Assembly: GCA_965657335.1 (NCBI GenBank)
Contig: CBFHOH010000021.1
Coordinates: forward strand, 1 to 64,000
Reading direction: 5' to 3'
Length of the DNA stretch: 64,000 nucleotides
DNA from: UBA4582 sp965657335
Lineage (GTDB): Bacteria > Pseudomonadota > Gammaproteobacteria > Pseudomonadales > Azotimanducaceae
The notes beneath the pieces were generated by a model, which worked only from the letters and a program-made list of their open reading frames with translations, was not told the origin of the DNA and made no database searches. Shown here in pieces: positions 54,496 through 64,000 of the stretch (position 1 is the first letter of the stretch; the number at the start of each line of letters is the position of its first letter). The translations under genes and the position numbers were made by a program.

Positions 54496-55410
54496 TTATT
54501 CAGCTAAAACCGGTGTGGAGTAGGACATTGGCAGCTTTTCAGGCTTATCAAAGGTCACAATATCCCACGCATCTTGTTGTTCCAACAAAGCTCTCCGCAG
54601 CGCGTGGTTACTCGTGTGACCTGATTTATGACCGGTAAATTCACCGATGATGCTGTGCCCCAGGACGTAAAGGTCACCAATGGCATCGAGAATTTTATGT
54701 CTGACGAATTCGTCCTCATGTCGCAGACCATCATCATTCAGCACTCTGAACTCGTCTACGACGACGGCATTATCCATGCTGCCGCCCTGAGCCAGATTTC
54801 TTTCGCGTAGATGTTCAAAATCTTGCATCAAACCGAATGTGCGAGCGCGACTAACTTCTTTTACAAAGGAGGTCGTTGAAAAATTGATGCTGGCTCGCTG
54901 CTCCTTGATGACAGGGTTGTCGTAAACAATCGTATGCGACACCTTAAACCCATTGAAAGGTTCGATTTTTGCAGACCAAGCACCAGCATTTGGGTCGCTG
55001 ACTTCAATTTTCTTTTTGATTTTCAGAAACTTTTTATGTGCCGACTGGTTTTCGATGCCAGCAGACTGTATCAGGAAGACAAATGTCGCGGCGCTGCCAT
55101 CCATTATCGGCATTTCCGGACCGCTGACCTCAACAAAGGCATTATCGATACCTAAGCCACTAAAAGCGGCCATCAGGTGTTCAATTGTCGAAATACCATG
55201 ACCGTCTTTCGTGATCGTTGTTGCCAGAGTAGTATCACCTACATATTCTGTTAATGCCGGTATTTCGATCGCTTCATCAAGATCAGTTCTGATAAATACG
55301 ACCCCGGTATTAACAGGTGCAGGTCGGAGGGTTAAATATACTTTCTCACCGGTGTGTAGTCCGATTCCGGTTGCCCGGATGACATTTCTCAACGTTCTTT
55401 GATAGATCAT
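54496..55410 (-). CDS. lpxC: UDP-3-O-acyl-N-acetylglucosamine deacetylase
   Basis: LpxC catalyses the committed step of lipid A synthesis. The start MIYQRTLRNVIRATGIGLH and the zinc ligands in STIEHLMAAFSGLGIDNAF and RHKILDAIGDLYVLGH (HKxxD) are clear, and the late GHKSGHTSNHAL holds the general-acid His. Length 304 is standard. It lies downstream of ftsZ, 233 bases away, at the usual end of the dcw cluster. Confidence 0.98.
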   Translation of the reverse strand: MIYQRTLRNVIRATGIGLHTGEKVYLTLRPAPVNTGVVFIRTDLDEAIEIPALTEYVGDTTLATTITKDGHGISTIEHLMAAFSGLGIDNAFVEVSGPEMPIMDGSAATFVFLIQSAGIENQSAHKKFLKIKKKIEVSDPNAGAWSAKIEPFNGFKVSHTIVYDNPVIKEQRASINFSTTSFVKEVSRARTFGLMQDFEHLRERNLAQGGSMDNAVVVDEFRVLNDDGLRHEDEFVRHKILDAIGDLYVLGHSIIGEFTGHKSGHTSNHALRRALLEQQDAWDIVTFDKPEKLPMSYSTPVLAE

Positions 55411-55643
55411 TATTCTTGTTGTTGTCCTGCTGCAGGTTCCAGAAAAAGCGGCGCGAATGTTACCAAAAAGCCTTTCTTTACTCCAGACAAACGAGTCTGA
55501 ATCGAGAACTGATACACTTCGCTTGATGACTGCAAGCGCTTAGCGGGCTACGGACATCAGGAGCGACCAAATTGAGACCCCTGATATGCCGATTAGTTTC
55601 AATAAAACATCACTTTTTATCCCGCCATACCAAATCTCGCCTT

Positions 55644-56801
55644 TTAATCAGCCTGACTCCGCAAAAAAGCTGGGATATCCAGATAATCCAGATCCTTTTC
55701 TGCATCGGGTGCCTGTTCGGCTCGACCTTCGATTGCCGCTTTTCGCATTACCGTTGGCTTATCAAAGTCACCGTAGTCAACCGCGCCGTCCCCAGCGACT
55801 TTCTTTTTGGTGTTATCGACAATTGTTCTTGGAACCTCAAGTTCAGGCCGACCCAAACCGGTCGCAACGACAGTAACCCGCAGTTCATCACCCATTTCTG
55901 GATCAATCACAGTACCAACCACGACGGTCGCATTCTCAGAGGCAAACTCTTCAACCGTCGAACCGACCTCAGCGAATTCGCCAAGGGAAATATCAATACC
56001 TGCAGCAATATTCACCAAAATGCCTCTTGCGCCGTTGAAATCGACATCATCGAGCAACGGGCTGTGAATAGCTGCCTCAGCTGCATCTCGCGCACGGCAT
56101 TCACCGCTGGCCTTGCCGCTACCCATCATTGCCATGCCCATCTCGGACATCACGGTTCTCACATCAGCAAAGTCAACGTTGATCATGCCTGGTCTAATGA
56201 TAAGATCGGCGATGCCTTGAACTGCGCCCAAAAGTACATCATCAACGTTTCCGAAAGCTTGGAGTAGCGGCGCATCTGACCCCATGATAGAAAGCAATTT
56301 CTCATTTGGGATAGTAATGAGTGAGTCGACGTGCCGCGACAATTCGGCGATACCTGCCTCGGCTAACGCCATACGCTTCTTACCCTCAAACACAAAGGGC
56401 TTAGTCACAACAGCGACGGTAAGAATATTCATGCCGCGGGCAATTTCCGCCACGATTGGCGCGGCACCAGTACCCGTTCCGCCACCCATACCGGCGGTAA
56501 TAAACACCATGTCAGCCCCGTTGAGCGCTTCAGCTATTCTGTCTTTGTCCTCAAGTGCAGCTTCCTTTCCCATTTCAGGGTTTGCACCGGCACCCAGCCC
56601 CTTGGTGATATTCTCACCGAGCTGCAATCTTGTTTGCGCTGACAGATTGTGCAGCGCCTGTGCATCTGTGTTAGCACAAATGAAATCTACACCGGTTACT
56701 TCCTGTCGTACCATGTGCTCGACCGCGTTACCGCCGCCTCCGCCCACACCAACGACTTTGATAACCGCGCTTTGTGGCTCGCTATCTACAAGTTTAAACA
56801 T
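55644..56801 (-). CDS. ftsZ: Cell division protein FtsZ
   Basis: The tubulin-like GTPase forms the Z ring. The start region IKVVGVGGGGGNAVEHMV, the tubulin signature GGGTGTGAAP (about 104-113) and T7 loop region NVDFADV are present. The C-terminal peptide LDYLDIPAFLRSQAD, which binds FtsA and ZipA, is intact. I use ATG 56801 with GGGAGGG upstream rather than the TTG two codons earlier. It follows ftsA by 113 bases. Confidence 0.99.
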   Translation of the reverse strand: MFKLVDSEPQSAVIKVVGVGGGGGNAVEHMVRQEVTGVDFICANTDAQALHNLSAQTRLQLGENITKGLGAGANPEMGKEAALEDKDRIAEALNGADMVFITAGMGGGTGTGAAPIVAEIARGMNILTVAVVTKPFVFEGKKRMALAEAGIAELSRHVDSLITIPNEKLLSIMGSDAPLLQAFGNVDDVLLGAVQGIADLIIRPGMINVDFADVRTVMSEMGMAMMGSGKASGECRARDAAEAAIHSPLLDDVDFNGARGILVNIAAGIDISLGEFAEVGSTVEEFASENATVVVGTVIDPEMGDELRVTVVATGLGRPELEVPRTIVDNTKKKVAGDGAVDYGDFDKPTVMRKAAIEGRAEQAPDAEKDLDYLDIPAFLRSQAD

Positions 56802-56914
56802 TATCAACCCTCCCAGGTTTTACTTTATTATCTATGAGCAACAGGGCTCTTGTTCCAAATCAAAATCAGCGTGCCTTGCTATTAGCCTCAGCACTCGAAC
56901 ACTTCTTCTTAATC

Positions 56915-58144
56915 CTAGTAATTTTTCATAAACCATTTTTTAACTTTATCGGTAAACTTAGTCCCACTCTCTTCCTGTGGCCTAGAGGTCGACTCGGTCT
57001 GAGTTTCGCTGCCATAAAGCAGCAAGCCAACCGCCGTCGAATAAATAGGATTCCTAACGATATCAATAAGCCCGGTTATACCTTGCGGCTTGCCAATACT
57101 CACTGGCATGTGAAATATTTCCTCTGCTAATTCGACAACGCCTTCCATTTTTGAGGTGCCGCCGGTTAACACTATGCCTGCCGCAACCAGGTCCTCGAAC
57201 CCGCTTCTTCTAAGCTCTGCCTGTACAAGCGTAAACAATTCGTCATATCGCGGCTCCACGACTTCCGCGAGTGTCTGCCGAGAAAGGTCTCTGTCGTTTC
57301 TTTCACCAACACTTGGCACTTTGATTGTTTCGTTTTCGCCAGCGAGAGAAGCGAGCGCGCAGGCATATTTAATTTTAATCTCCTCAGCATTAGGCGTGGG
57401 CGTCCTGAGAGCCATGGCAATGTCGTTGGTAACCTGATCGCCCGCAATAGGAATCACCGCAGTGTGCTTGATCGCACCATCAGTAAAAATCGCAATATCT
57501 GTGGTACCGCCTCCGATGTCGACCAGACACACACCCAGGTCCTTTTCATCTTCGGTCAGAACTGCATATCCGGACGCCACCTGTTCAAGCACGATATCCT
57601 CGACCTCCAAGCCGCATCTTCGAATACACTTTTCAATATTCTGGGCTGCATTTACCGCACAAGTAACGAGATGAACCTTTGCCTCCAATCGGACGCCAGA
57701 CATTCCGAGCGGCTCTTTAACACCCTCTTGTGAATCGATGACGAATTCTTGAGGCAGGATATGTAGGATCTTTTGATCAGCCGGTATCGCAACCGCCCTT
57801 GCAGCATCAATCACCCGATCAATGTCGGGCAGGAAAACTTCCCGATCTCTTATCGCTACGATTCCGTGCGAGTTAAGGCTGCGAATATGACTCCCTGCAA
57901 TTCCCGCATAAACACCGCGAATTTCACAGCCAGCCATCAACTCCGCCTCTTCAACTGATCTCTGAATAGACTGCACCGTTGACTCGATGTTTACCACGAC
58001 ACCCTTCTTCAATCCTCGCGAGGGGTGACTGCCAATGCCGACGATCTCAACATCCCCTTCAGGAGACACCTCACCTACAATACAAACGACCTTGGACGTG
58101 CCGATATCAAGTCCAACAACCATTCTGTTACCTGTTATTGTCAT
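56915..58144 (-). CDS. ftsA: Cell division protein FtsA
   Basis: This actin-like ATPase anchors FtsZ to the membrane. The phosphate-1 motif VGLDIGTSKVVCIVG (about 9-23), the SHI-domain region and the adenosine motif VLTGGTSKMEGV are seen, and the C-terminal amphipathic helix KVKKWFMKNY binds the membrane. Length 409 is normal. Its start overlaps the ftsQ stop by four bases (ATGA), which suggests translational coupling. Confidence 0.99.
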   Translation of the reverse strand: MTITGNRMVVGLDIGTSKVVCIVGEVSPEGDVEIVGIGSHPSRGLKKGVVVNIESTVQSIQRSVEEAELMAGCEIRGVYAGIAGSHIRSLNSHGIVAIRDREVFLPDIDRVIDAARAVAIPADQKILHILPQEFVIDSQEGVKEPLGMSGVRLEAKVHLVTCAVNAAQNIEKCIRRCGLEVEDIVLEQVASGYAVLTEDEKDLGVCLVDIGGGTTDIAIFTDGAIKHTAVIPIAGDQVTNDIAMALRTPTPNAEEIKIKYACALASLAGENETIKVPSVGERNDRDLSRQTLAEVVEPRYDELFTLVQAELRRSGFEDLVAAGIVLTGGTSKMEGVVELAEEIFHMPVSIGKPQGITGLIDIVRNPIYSTAVGLLLYGSETQTESTSRPQEESGTKFTDKVKKWFMKNY

Positions 58145-58917
58145 AGTTTTAGCTCTCTTTGCGTATTGAACGCAGTGGCAATTCCTCGCGCTTCAAAATC
58201 ATCTTTCCAGTCAACCGCGATTCCATTGGAATAGCGGGTGTCAACCTGCTTTATAAATTCCACACTTGTCGCAAAACCAGCGCTTGAACTGATTAACACA
58301 AATCGATGAACCCTCTCCATAATGTCGTTTTTTCCCAGCAGCACTCGTACGTCGTGTTGATTAGTAAACTGCCAGGAACCACGATCGTCGAGCGTCAATA
58401 CTTCGATCGTCTGATCCACCGGTGACATCGCCATGGTCAATTGTTGATACTGTTTCATCACTTGAGATTCGGAGCCGACAGGACCACGTAGCTGCGCTAG
58501 CGCACCACCTACCTCGTACGCCGATTCGAAAACTTTTCCCTCTACGTTGATAAAAGCGTCATCGTTCCAGTAAGCGATTGGCTGCTCCCTGACTACTTCG
58601 ATACTTAACTTATCTGGCCAAATCTGCATGACATTGACATGATGCACCCAGCCAATAGCCTCAACTCCAAGCTTCACTGCATCAATGTCACGAAACTGCT
58701 TTTCCTGCTTTTTGACAAACTCATAGATTGCTTTTCTCTGTGCTTGATCTATTTCACCGTGCACCGCAAGCTGCTCTATTTTTAGCCCTGTTTCTTCGTT
58801 CTGGAGAATAACCGTGGCTAACAGCCCCAGAAACAGCATCGCCATACCCAGCGCCTTTCCTGGTTGAAGTCGAGAGACGCCTAAACCGCTGAAATAACTT
58901 AAATTAACGTCTTTCAT
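58141..58917 (-). CDS. ftsQ: Cell division protein FtsQ
   Basis: FtsQ is a bitopic division protein with a membrane helix (about 20-40), a POTRA domain (about 46-120, QLAVHGEIDQAQRKAI) and the beta domain. I start at ATG 58917, which overlaps the murC stop as ATGA; the open frame extends eight codons upstream. Length is 258. The gene lies between murC and ftsA; ddl, normally before ftsQ, is absent. Confidence 0.95.
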   Translation of the reverse strand: MKDVNLSYFSGLGVSRLQPGKALGMAMLFLGLLATVILQNEETGLKIEQLAVHGEIDQAQRKAIYEFVKKQEKQFRDIDAVKLGVEAIGWVHHVNVMQIWPDKLSIEVVREQPIAYWNDDAFINVEGKVFESAYEVGGALAQLRGPVGSESQVMKQYQQLTMAMSPVDQTIEVLTLDDRGSWQFTNQHDVRVLLGKNDIMERVHRFVLISSSAGFATSVEFIKQVDTRYSNGIAVDWKDDFEARGIATAFNTQRELKL

Positions 58918-60395
58918 CTTCGAGTCCGCCTGTGTTCCCAACGAGCCGTCAATGCCTTAGCTAGTTTACTGGTCTCGCCAGCGCCCTGCGTCAACACAAA
59001 ATCGTTTGCCCGGACCAACTTATCGAGAATCGAGGGCACCTTTTCAATGGATGTCACAAATTCGACCTCTGTGTTGGCTTTTCTTTTTATCGCCTTGAAT
59101 AAATCCTCTCCCGTGGCACCGGGAATCGGTGACTCGCCGGCTGCGTAAACATCAAGCAGCACAAGCTGGTCAACCATCGAAAGTACATCTACGAACTGGT
59201 CAAACAACTCATGGGTTCGGCTGTATCTGTGAGGCTGGTAAATCATCACAAGACGGCTTGATGGCCAGCCCTGTTTAACCGCTTCTATCGTTGCCTTTAC
59301 CTCACTGGGATGATGTCCATAATCATCAAAAACAACATAACGAGAGTCTTCATCTGAAGGATTAACTAAATATTCACCGTGGTTTTCGAATCTTCGTCCA
59401 ACACCTTGAAAGCCTGACAAGCCGAGCTGAATATCCGCATCCTTCACGCCTTCATCTGTCGCGATTGCAATCGCCGCTAGTGCATTCAACACGTTGTGTT
59501 CACCGGGCAACTCAAGAGATATTTCTAGCGGCGTATCGTGACCTACTCTCTTGACCAGAAAATGGCTCGTTGCGCCAGATTGCACGAGGTTTGTGGCATG
59601 GATATCAGCCTCAGGATCAAACCCGTAGGTGAGCATGGAACGCTTTACTTCTGGCAGGATAGATTTGACACCCGGGTCGTCGTAGCAGGCGACAAGCAAA
59701 CCGTAAAATGGCAGATTATGGACAAACTCAAGGAACGCGGTTTTGAGCTTTTCAAAACTGCCCTCGTAGTTGGCGAGGTGATCTCTATCAATATTCGTCA
59801 GCACCGATACCATCGGTTGCAGATGCAAAAATGAGGCGTCGCTTTCATCTGCCTCTGCCACCATGTATCGACTCGCGCCTAGTCGGGCATTGGACGCTGC
59901 GCTGTTGAGCAAACCACCAATAACAAAGGTTGGGTCAAGGCCGGCTTGCCCCAATATTGACGCGACGAGGCTTGTGGTTGTTGTTTTACCGTGAGTCCCG
60001 GCGATGGCTATTCCATGACGATATCTCATTAATTCGCCCAGCATTTCTGCCCGACGAACAACCGGTATGCGGTTTGCATTTGCCTTGATCAGCTCAGGAT
60101 TCGTATCTCTGATGGCGGACGAGATGACAATGACGTCAGCACCAACAACGTTACTAGCGCGGTGGCCAATCTGAATGGTCGCACCTAAACTCGCGAGTCT
60201 CTGCGTCACAGGTGTATCAGACATATCACTGCCAGAGATTTTATAGCCCTGATTTAGCAGCACCTCTGCAATGCCACACATGCCCGCGCCGCCTATACCC
60301 ACAAAGTGAATGAGACTAATCCGCCTCATCTCTGGCACGTCTTTTGATACCGCTCTCGTATCAGAATTCAAGGCATCATCGTTTGCCACTCGCAT
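58914..60395 (-). CDS. murC: UDP-N-acetylmuramate-L-alanine ligase
   Basis: MurC adds L-Ala to UDP-MurNAc. The Rossmann start IHFVGIGGAGMCGIAEVLL, the P-loop GTHGKTTTTSL (about 130), VAEADESDASFLHLQP and the YGHHPSEV motif are complete. Length 493 is usual. It overlaps ftsW by one base and ftsQ by four. murG, normally just before murC, and murB/ddl after it are missing. Confidence 0.98.
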   Translation of the reverse strand: MRVANDDALNSDTRAVSKDVPEMRRISLIHFVGIGGAGMCGIAEVLLNQGYKISGSDMSDTPVTQRLASLGATIQIGHRASNVVGADVIVISSAIRDTNPELIKANANRIPVVRRAEMLGELMRYRHGIAIAGTHGKTTTTSLVASILGQAGLDPTFVIGGLLNSAASNARLGASRYMVAEADESDASFLHLQPMVSVLTNIDRDHLANYEGSFEKLKTAFLEFVHNLPFYGLLVACYDDPGVKSILPEVKRSMLTYGFDPEADIHATNLVQSGATSHFLVKRVGHDTPLEISLELPGEHNVLNALAAIAIATDEGVKDADIQLGLSGFQGVGRRFENHGEYLVNPSDEDSRYVVFDDYGHHPSEVKATIEAVKQGWPSSRLVMIYQPHRYSRTHELFDQFVDVLSMVDQLVLLDVYAAGESPIPGATGEDLFKAIKRKANTEVEFVTSIEKVPSILDKLVRANDFVLTQGAGETSKLAKALTARWEHRRTRR

Positions 60396-61618
60396 CAGGA
60401 AGCACCTCCTGTAAGTTGCGATGGCGCTGCGCGTAGTGCTCTGGCGCTTCGAGCTTTCGCTTTCTTAGCGTTACCTTTGCTGTTGCCTGCGTGCACTGCT
60501 GCTTCCCTGCTTTCGTATTCTATCCGAAGCAAAACAGCGACAAGTACACAACTCACGATCAAACTATTACCGCCATAGCTCACCAAAGGCAGGGTGAGCC
60601 CTTTTGTCGGCAATAAACCAATATTCACGCCGATGTTGATCGTCGCCTGAACACCTAAAAGAATTGATATCGCGTAAGCCAGTAATGCATGGAATTCGAG
60701 CTCGAGGCGACGCGCATTACGACCAATCCAAAATCCTCGGATAACCATGCAAAAGAACAAAAATATAAACAGCACGGCACCCAGCACACCGTATTCTTCA
60801 GCGACAATAGAAAATAAAAAGTCCGTGTGGGCTTCCGGCAAATAAAATAGCTTTTGAATGCTGTTCCCTAACCCCAACCCAAACCACTCACCCCGGCCGA
60901 ATGCGATGAGTGCCTGCGTCAGCTGATACCCACTGTCAAACTGATGATCCCATGGGTTTGAGAAAGTGGTCAGCCTCTCGAGGCGATATGGCTGCCACTG
61001 CGCAATAACAATGGTGACAACAAACACAAGTGCAATCAGCGGCAAGAACCTGCTAAATGGCACGCCTGCCAGAAATATGGCACCCATCATGGCCGCCATA
61101 ATAACTACGGAGGCGCCAAAATCAGGCTGCATAAGAAGCAGACCCACCATTAAACCCAGCACGATCAAAGGTTGAACAAATGCGGAAATCGTCGTGAGAA
61201 CTTCTTCCTTGCGCCTAACCAGATAACCGGCGATATAAACCGCGCTGAAAAACTTAACAAACTCCGAGCCCTGCACAGTAAAAAAGCCAAGTGATATCCA
61301 ACGCGTACTGCCATTTACCTTATGCCCAATACCAGGAACCAAAACGGCTACGAGCAACACAAAGCTGACCAACAGCAAAACCATGTCCAATCGTTGCCAC
61401 GCACGAATTGGCACCATCAGTGCACCGGCCGCCACGGCCAAACTAATGCCAAGATAGACAACATGTTTAATCAGAAGATGCATAGAGCTGCCATAGGTTC
61501 TCGCCGCAATTTCCGTTGATGCAGACCCAACCAGCAGCACACCCGCAAATAGCAAAAGCGAAGCGATCCCTGCCACATAGGGATCTAGCGGGAAGGTCCT
61601 GTCTGCCAACGGATTCAT
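60395..61618 (-). CDS. ftsW: Peptidoglycan glycosyltransferase FtsW
   Basis: This SEDS-family membrane protein polymerises lipid II at the septum. It has about ten membrane helices, with the GKVNGSTRWISLG-type VNGSTRWI block, the LPEAHTDFLFSIVAEEYG loop carrying the catalytic Asp, and GLLPTKGLTLPLVSYGG near the end. Length 407 is standard. Start overlaps murD by four bases (ATGA). Confidence 0.98.
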   Translation of the reverse strand: MNPLADRTFPLDPYVAGIASLLLFAGVLLVGSASTEIAARTYGSSMHLLIKHVVYLGISLAVAAGALMVPIRAWQRLDMVLLLVSFVLLVAVLVPGIGHKVNGSTRWISLGFFTVQGSEFVKFFSAVYIAGYLVRRKEEVLTTISAFVQPLIVLGLMVGLLLMQPDFGASVVIMAAMMGAIFLAGVPFSRFLPLIALVFVVTIVIAQWQPYRLERLTTFSNPWDHQFDSGYQLTQALIAFGRGEWFGLGLGNSIQKLFYLPEAHTDFLFSIVAEEYGVLGAVLFIFLFFCMVIRGFWIGRNARRLELEFHALLAYAISILLGVQATINIGVNIGLLPTKGLTLPLVSYGGNSLIVSCVLVAVLLRIEYESREAAVHAGNSKGNAKKAKARSARALRAAPSQLTGGAS

Positions 61619-63000
61619 CGACTTATTTCCTGAACAAGATGGCGAAACTTTTCACCACGGACTTCAAAATTCTTGAATTGATCAAAACTGGCACACGCAG
61701 GGGAAAACAACACTACGGCATCACCTTTTGAGCTTGAGGAGATAGCGACGGCAACTTTCACAGCCTCTTCGAGCGTAGATACCTTGGTTGCGGAACATCC
61801 CTGAAAGCTTTGCTCCAATATCTGGGCGTCTTCGCCGTAGATAACAACTTTTGCCTCGTTCTCTTGCAACGCATCGCCGAGTGCAGAGAAACTGGCACCC
61901 TTTGACTGGCCTCCAATCAGCACAACCAGCGAATCAGTTGAGTCAGCAAAACCATTTATCGCGGCTATCGTAGACCCGGGGTTCGTGGACTTTGAGTCAT
62001 TGATAAAAGTTGTCCCATCTTGCTCCGCGACTAATTCACAGCGATGGGGTAAGCCGGCAAAACTCGCTAAAGTTTCAGCAATGACTTTTTCCCCAACGCC
62101 CAACCGCTCTGCGATCGCTATTGCTGCCAATGCATTTTCGGCATTGTGTCTTCCACGCATCAGCACATTGTCACAATCAAGGATGCGTCTTTCACCCTGG
62201 CATAAAAAAGTTCCGTCATTATCGGCTCGGATACCGTAACTATTATCGTCTACCGGCTGTCTTCCGCTAAAACTTATAATTTCGGTTCCATGGTCAAAAG
62301 CAAAGTCAAAATCCAAATCTGCATTCTTTAATGCGATGTTAGCGTTGGAATAGATTCTTGCCTTGGTTCGATAATAATCCGTGTCACTCTCGTATCTATC
62401 AAGGTGATCAGGCGTCAGATTAAGCACCGTTGCTAACTCACACTTTGCATCGCCGATCGTTTCGAGTTGATAACTGGAGAGCTCTAGAACATATACATCG
62501 CAATCAAGCTCAATCAAGTCGAGACAAGGCGTACCAATATTGCCACCTACGCCCACTCTTAAGCCGGCGTTCTTGAGCATTTCACCGAGCAGTGCCGTGA
62601 CAGTGCTTTTACCATTTGAACCTGTAATGCCAACTACCGGCACAACGGCCTGTTTTAGGAATATATTCACATCACCGTTGATACCAATTCCATCCGATAT
62701 CGCTTGTTGAATGGCGCGACTTGACAAGGGTATACCCGGACTCACAATAAGCTCTTCTATTTCCCGAGGACTAAACCTTGTCTCTTCATCTAGCTGTGAA
62801 AACGCCACCTCGGGATCAACACTTCGCAGCTCAGAGAGCAAGTCAGGTCGTGGCTTCGCATCCATCACACTAAAAGGGACGCCCAACTTTGAAAAGTAGC
62901 GCGCACAAGAGAGTCCGGTTTTTCCTAGACCCAAAATCACCTTCTTGATCTTCTCGTCGTTTGACGCATTGCTGTTAGAAACATCTCTATTAGTGTTCAC
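61615..63000 (-). CDS. murD: UDP-N-acetylmuramoylalanine-D-glutamate ligase
   Basis: MurD adds D-Glu. The start VILGLGKTGLSCARYFSKLG, P-loop VGITGSNGKSTVTALLGEML (about 125), LNLTPDHLDRY and NDSKSTNPGST are complete. Length is 461. It starts at GTG 63000, overlapping the end of murE by 11 bases. In other Gammaproteobacteria murF and mraY lie between murE and murD; here there is no space for them. Confidence 0.97.
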   Translation of the reverse strand: MNTNRDVSNSNASNDEKIKKVILGLGKTGLSCARYFSKLGVPFSVMDAKPRPDLLSELRSVDPEVAFSQLDEETRFSPREIEELIVSPGIPLSSRAIQQAISDGIGINGDVNIFLKQAVVPVVGITGSNGKSTVTALLGEMLKNAGLRVGVGGNIGTPCLDLIELDCDVYVLELSSYQLETIGDAKCELATVLNLTPDHLDRYESDTDYYRTKARIYSNANIALKNADLDFDFAFDHGTEIISFSGRQPVDDNSYGIRADNDGTFLCQGERRILDCDNVLMRGRHNAENALAAIAIAERLGVGEKVIAETLASFAGLPHRCELVAEQDGTTFINDSKSTNPGSTIAAINGFADSTDSLVVLIGGQSKGASFSALGDALQENEAKVVIYGEDAQILEQSFQGCSATKVSTLEEAVKVAVAISSSSKGDAVVLFSPACASFDQFKNFEVRGEKFRHLVQEISR

Positions 63001-64000
63001 TGAAATACTGCTCGACTACTAAGTAATCGCTGTATGGTAATTTCTGCCCGTTTACTTCTTGGTAAGGTTCATGACCTTTGCCGGCGATCAAAACTAAATC
63101 ATTGGGTTTGGCTTTATTGAGCGCTAGCGCGATTGCTGTTGCGCGATCAACTTCCACCGTAACTTTTGTGTTGGGCGCAACTCCGGCAACGATATCTGCC
63201 ACGATGTCCGATGGGTTTTCTGTTCTGGGGTTATCACTCGTTACAAAAGCGTGATCCGCAATACGACCGGCAACAGCACCCATCTGAGGCCGTTTACCTT
63301 TGTCACGATCGCCTCCGCAACCCATAACACAATAAACCTCGCCGCCTGCGTGCTGTCTGGTTGCCACAAGCGCCTTCTGCAAGGCATCAGGTGTATGGGC
63401 GTAATCAATAACTACTGTGGGCTGACCGTCAAATGCTAATAGGTCCATGCGACCTTTGACATTATTTAGCTGCTCGACTGCACGCAAAGCCTGCTTTAGA
63501 GAGACATCCTCGACGAGCAAAGTAGATATAACAGCCAGCAAGTTGCTGAGGTTGAACCCTCCTAAAAGCTTGCTTACTAGCGGCAGAGTCTCACCCTGGT
63601 AGACGATCGAGGCCGAGATACCTGTCTTTCTGTATTCAACCGATTTGCAGTAAACATCGGCCTCAGATCGCTGCATAGAGAAGGTGATGCAATCCGTAAC
63701 GTTGCTAACAGATCGCTTGTCGATTTGCTGATCCGACATTTCTAGCTGCGTTGTTATCCGATTGGCGAGCGCCTCTCCAAATTCATCATCTAAATTAATG
63801 ACGGCATGCTTTAATCCGGGCCATTTAAATAGGCGTTCCTTCGCTTCTTTGTAATGATCAAAATCATTATGGTAATCGAGATGATCGCGACTGATGTTAG
63901 TGAAAATCGCCGTTTCTATCTTGGTGCCGTTGAGTCGCCCCTGAACCAGCCCGTGCGATGAAGCCTCAAGGCATACTGCATTAGCGCCCTTGCCTTTCAT
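62990..64000 (-). CDS. murE: UDP-N-acetylmuramoyl-tripeptide synthetase, 5' end missing
   Basis: This is the C-terminal two thirds (about 337 residues) of MurE; the N-terminus lies beyond the right edge and the first Met in the window is internal. It contains CLEASSHGLVQGRLNG, the NISRDHLDYH motif, VIDYAHTPDALQKAL and TSDNPRTENP, whose DNPR motif marks use of meso-diaminopimelate. The stop overlaps the murD start by 11 bases. The enzyme adds the third residue of the peptide stem. Confidence 0.97.
   Translation of the reverse strand: MKGKGANAVCLEASSHGLVQGRLNGTKIETAIFTNISRDHLDYHNDFDHYKEAKERLFKWPGLKHAVINLDDEFGEALANRITTQLEMSDQQIDKRSVSNVTDCITFSMQRSEADVYCKSVEYRKTGISASIVYQGETLPLVSKLLGGFNLSNLLAVISTLLVEDVSLKQALRAVEQLNNVKGRMDLLAFDGQPTVVIDYAHTPDALQKALVATRQHAGGEVYCVMGCGGDRDKGKRPQMGAVAGRIADHAFVTSDNPRTENPSDIVADIVAGVAPNTKVTVEVDRATAIALALNKAKPNDLVLIAGKGHEPYQEVNGQKLPYSDYLVVEQYFSEH

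Noticed and set aside
1..64000. CRISPR arrays, insertion sequences, prophage genes, tRNA or rRNA genes
   Set aside because: None was seen; no regularly spaced repeats, transposase motifs or RNA-gene signatures were recognised.

Overview
The window is a stretch of a gammaproteobacterial chromosome, probably from a marine, free-living relative of the Pseudomonadales/Cellvibrionales (OMG-type) lineage; the species cannot be fixed from sequence alone. Two runs of undetermined bases (12642-12740, 28155-28241) lie inside genes, so this looks like a draft or metagenome-derived assembly. Gene order supports the placement: ampD - (retropepsin) - nadC ... pilA - pilB - pilC - pilD - coaE - yacG, and ftsQ - ftsA - ftsZ - lpxC - DUF721 - M23 peptidase - secA - argJ, match the blocks known from Pseudomonas.

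Left part (1-12 kb): a truncated PLP-dependent Cys/Met-metabolism enzyme preceded by a SAM-II riboswitch with an intrinsic terminator and a competing antiterminator; an M18 aminopeptidase; a citrate-synthase family enzyme divergent from an M1 peptidase/DUF6702 pair; a LysR regulator; an osmoprotectant-type ABC transporter whose binding protein and permease are fused; and exonuclease I.

Middle (12-35 kb): a DASS-family transporter, a lipoprotein aminopeptidase, an ExeA/ExeB (GspA/GspB) pair without other secretion genes, envelope proteins of unknown role, groES-groEL under a CIRCE operator, an alkyltransferase-like repair protein, AmpG and YajQ, a degenerate REC-GGDEF protein, a cobalamin adenosyltransferase, the pyruvate dehydrogenase E1/E2 genes, a BtuF-like binding protein, AmpD, a retropepsin-like protease, NadC, and a dienelactone hydrolase gene broken by a single extra base.

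Right part (35-64 kb): a potassium module (DUF6394 protein, two-RCK channel, Kef-type antiporter); a type IV pilus locus (two pilins, PilB, PilC, PilD) with a sigma-54 promoter for pilA; coaE-yacG; an S9 peptidase; argJ; secA; an M23 peptidase; DUF721; lpxC; and a tightly overlapping division/cell-wall cluster ftsZ-ftsA-ftsQ-murC-ftsW-murD-murE on the minus strand. This last cluster is unusual: mraY, murF, murG and ddl, which normally sit between these genes, are absent although the remaining genes overlap cleanly.

Most of the window is housekeeping. The strongest items for a second look are the SAM-II transcriptional switch (mostly an alphaproteobacterial class), the CIRCE-controlled groESL operon, the depleted dcw cluster, the doubly degenerate signalling protein and the pilA promoter region with its upstream dyad. 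I found no mobile element, CRISPR array, tRNA or rRNA.
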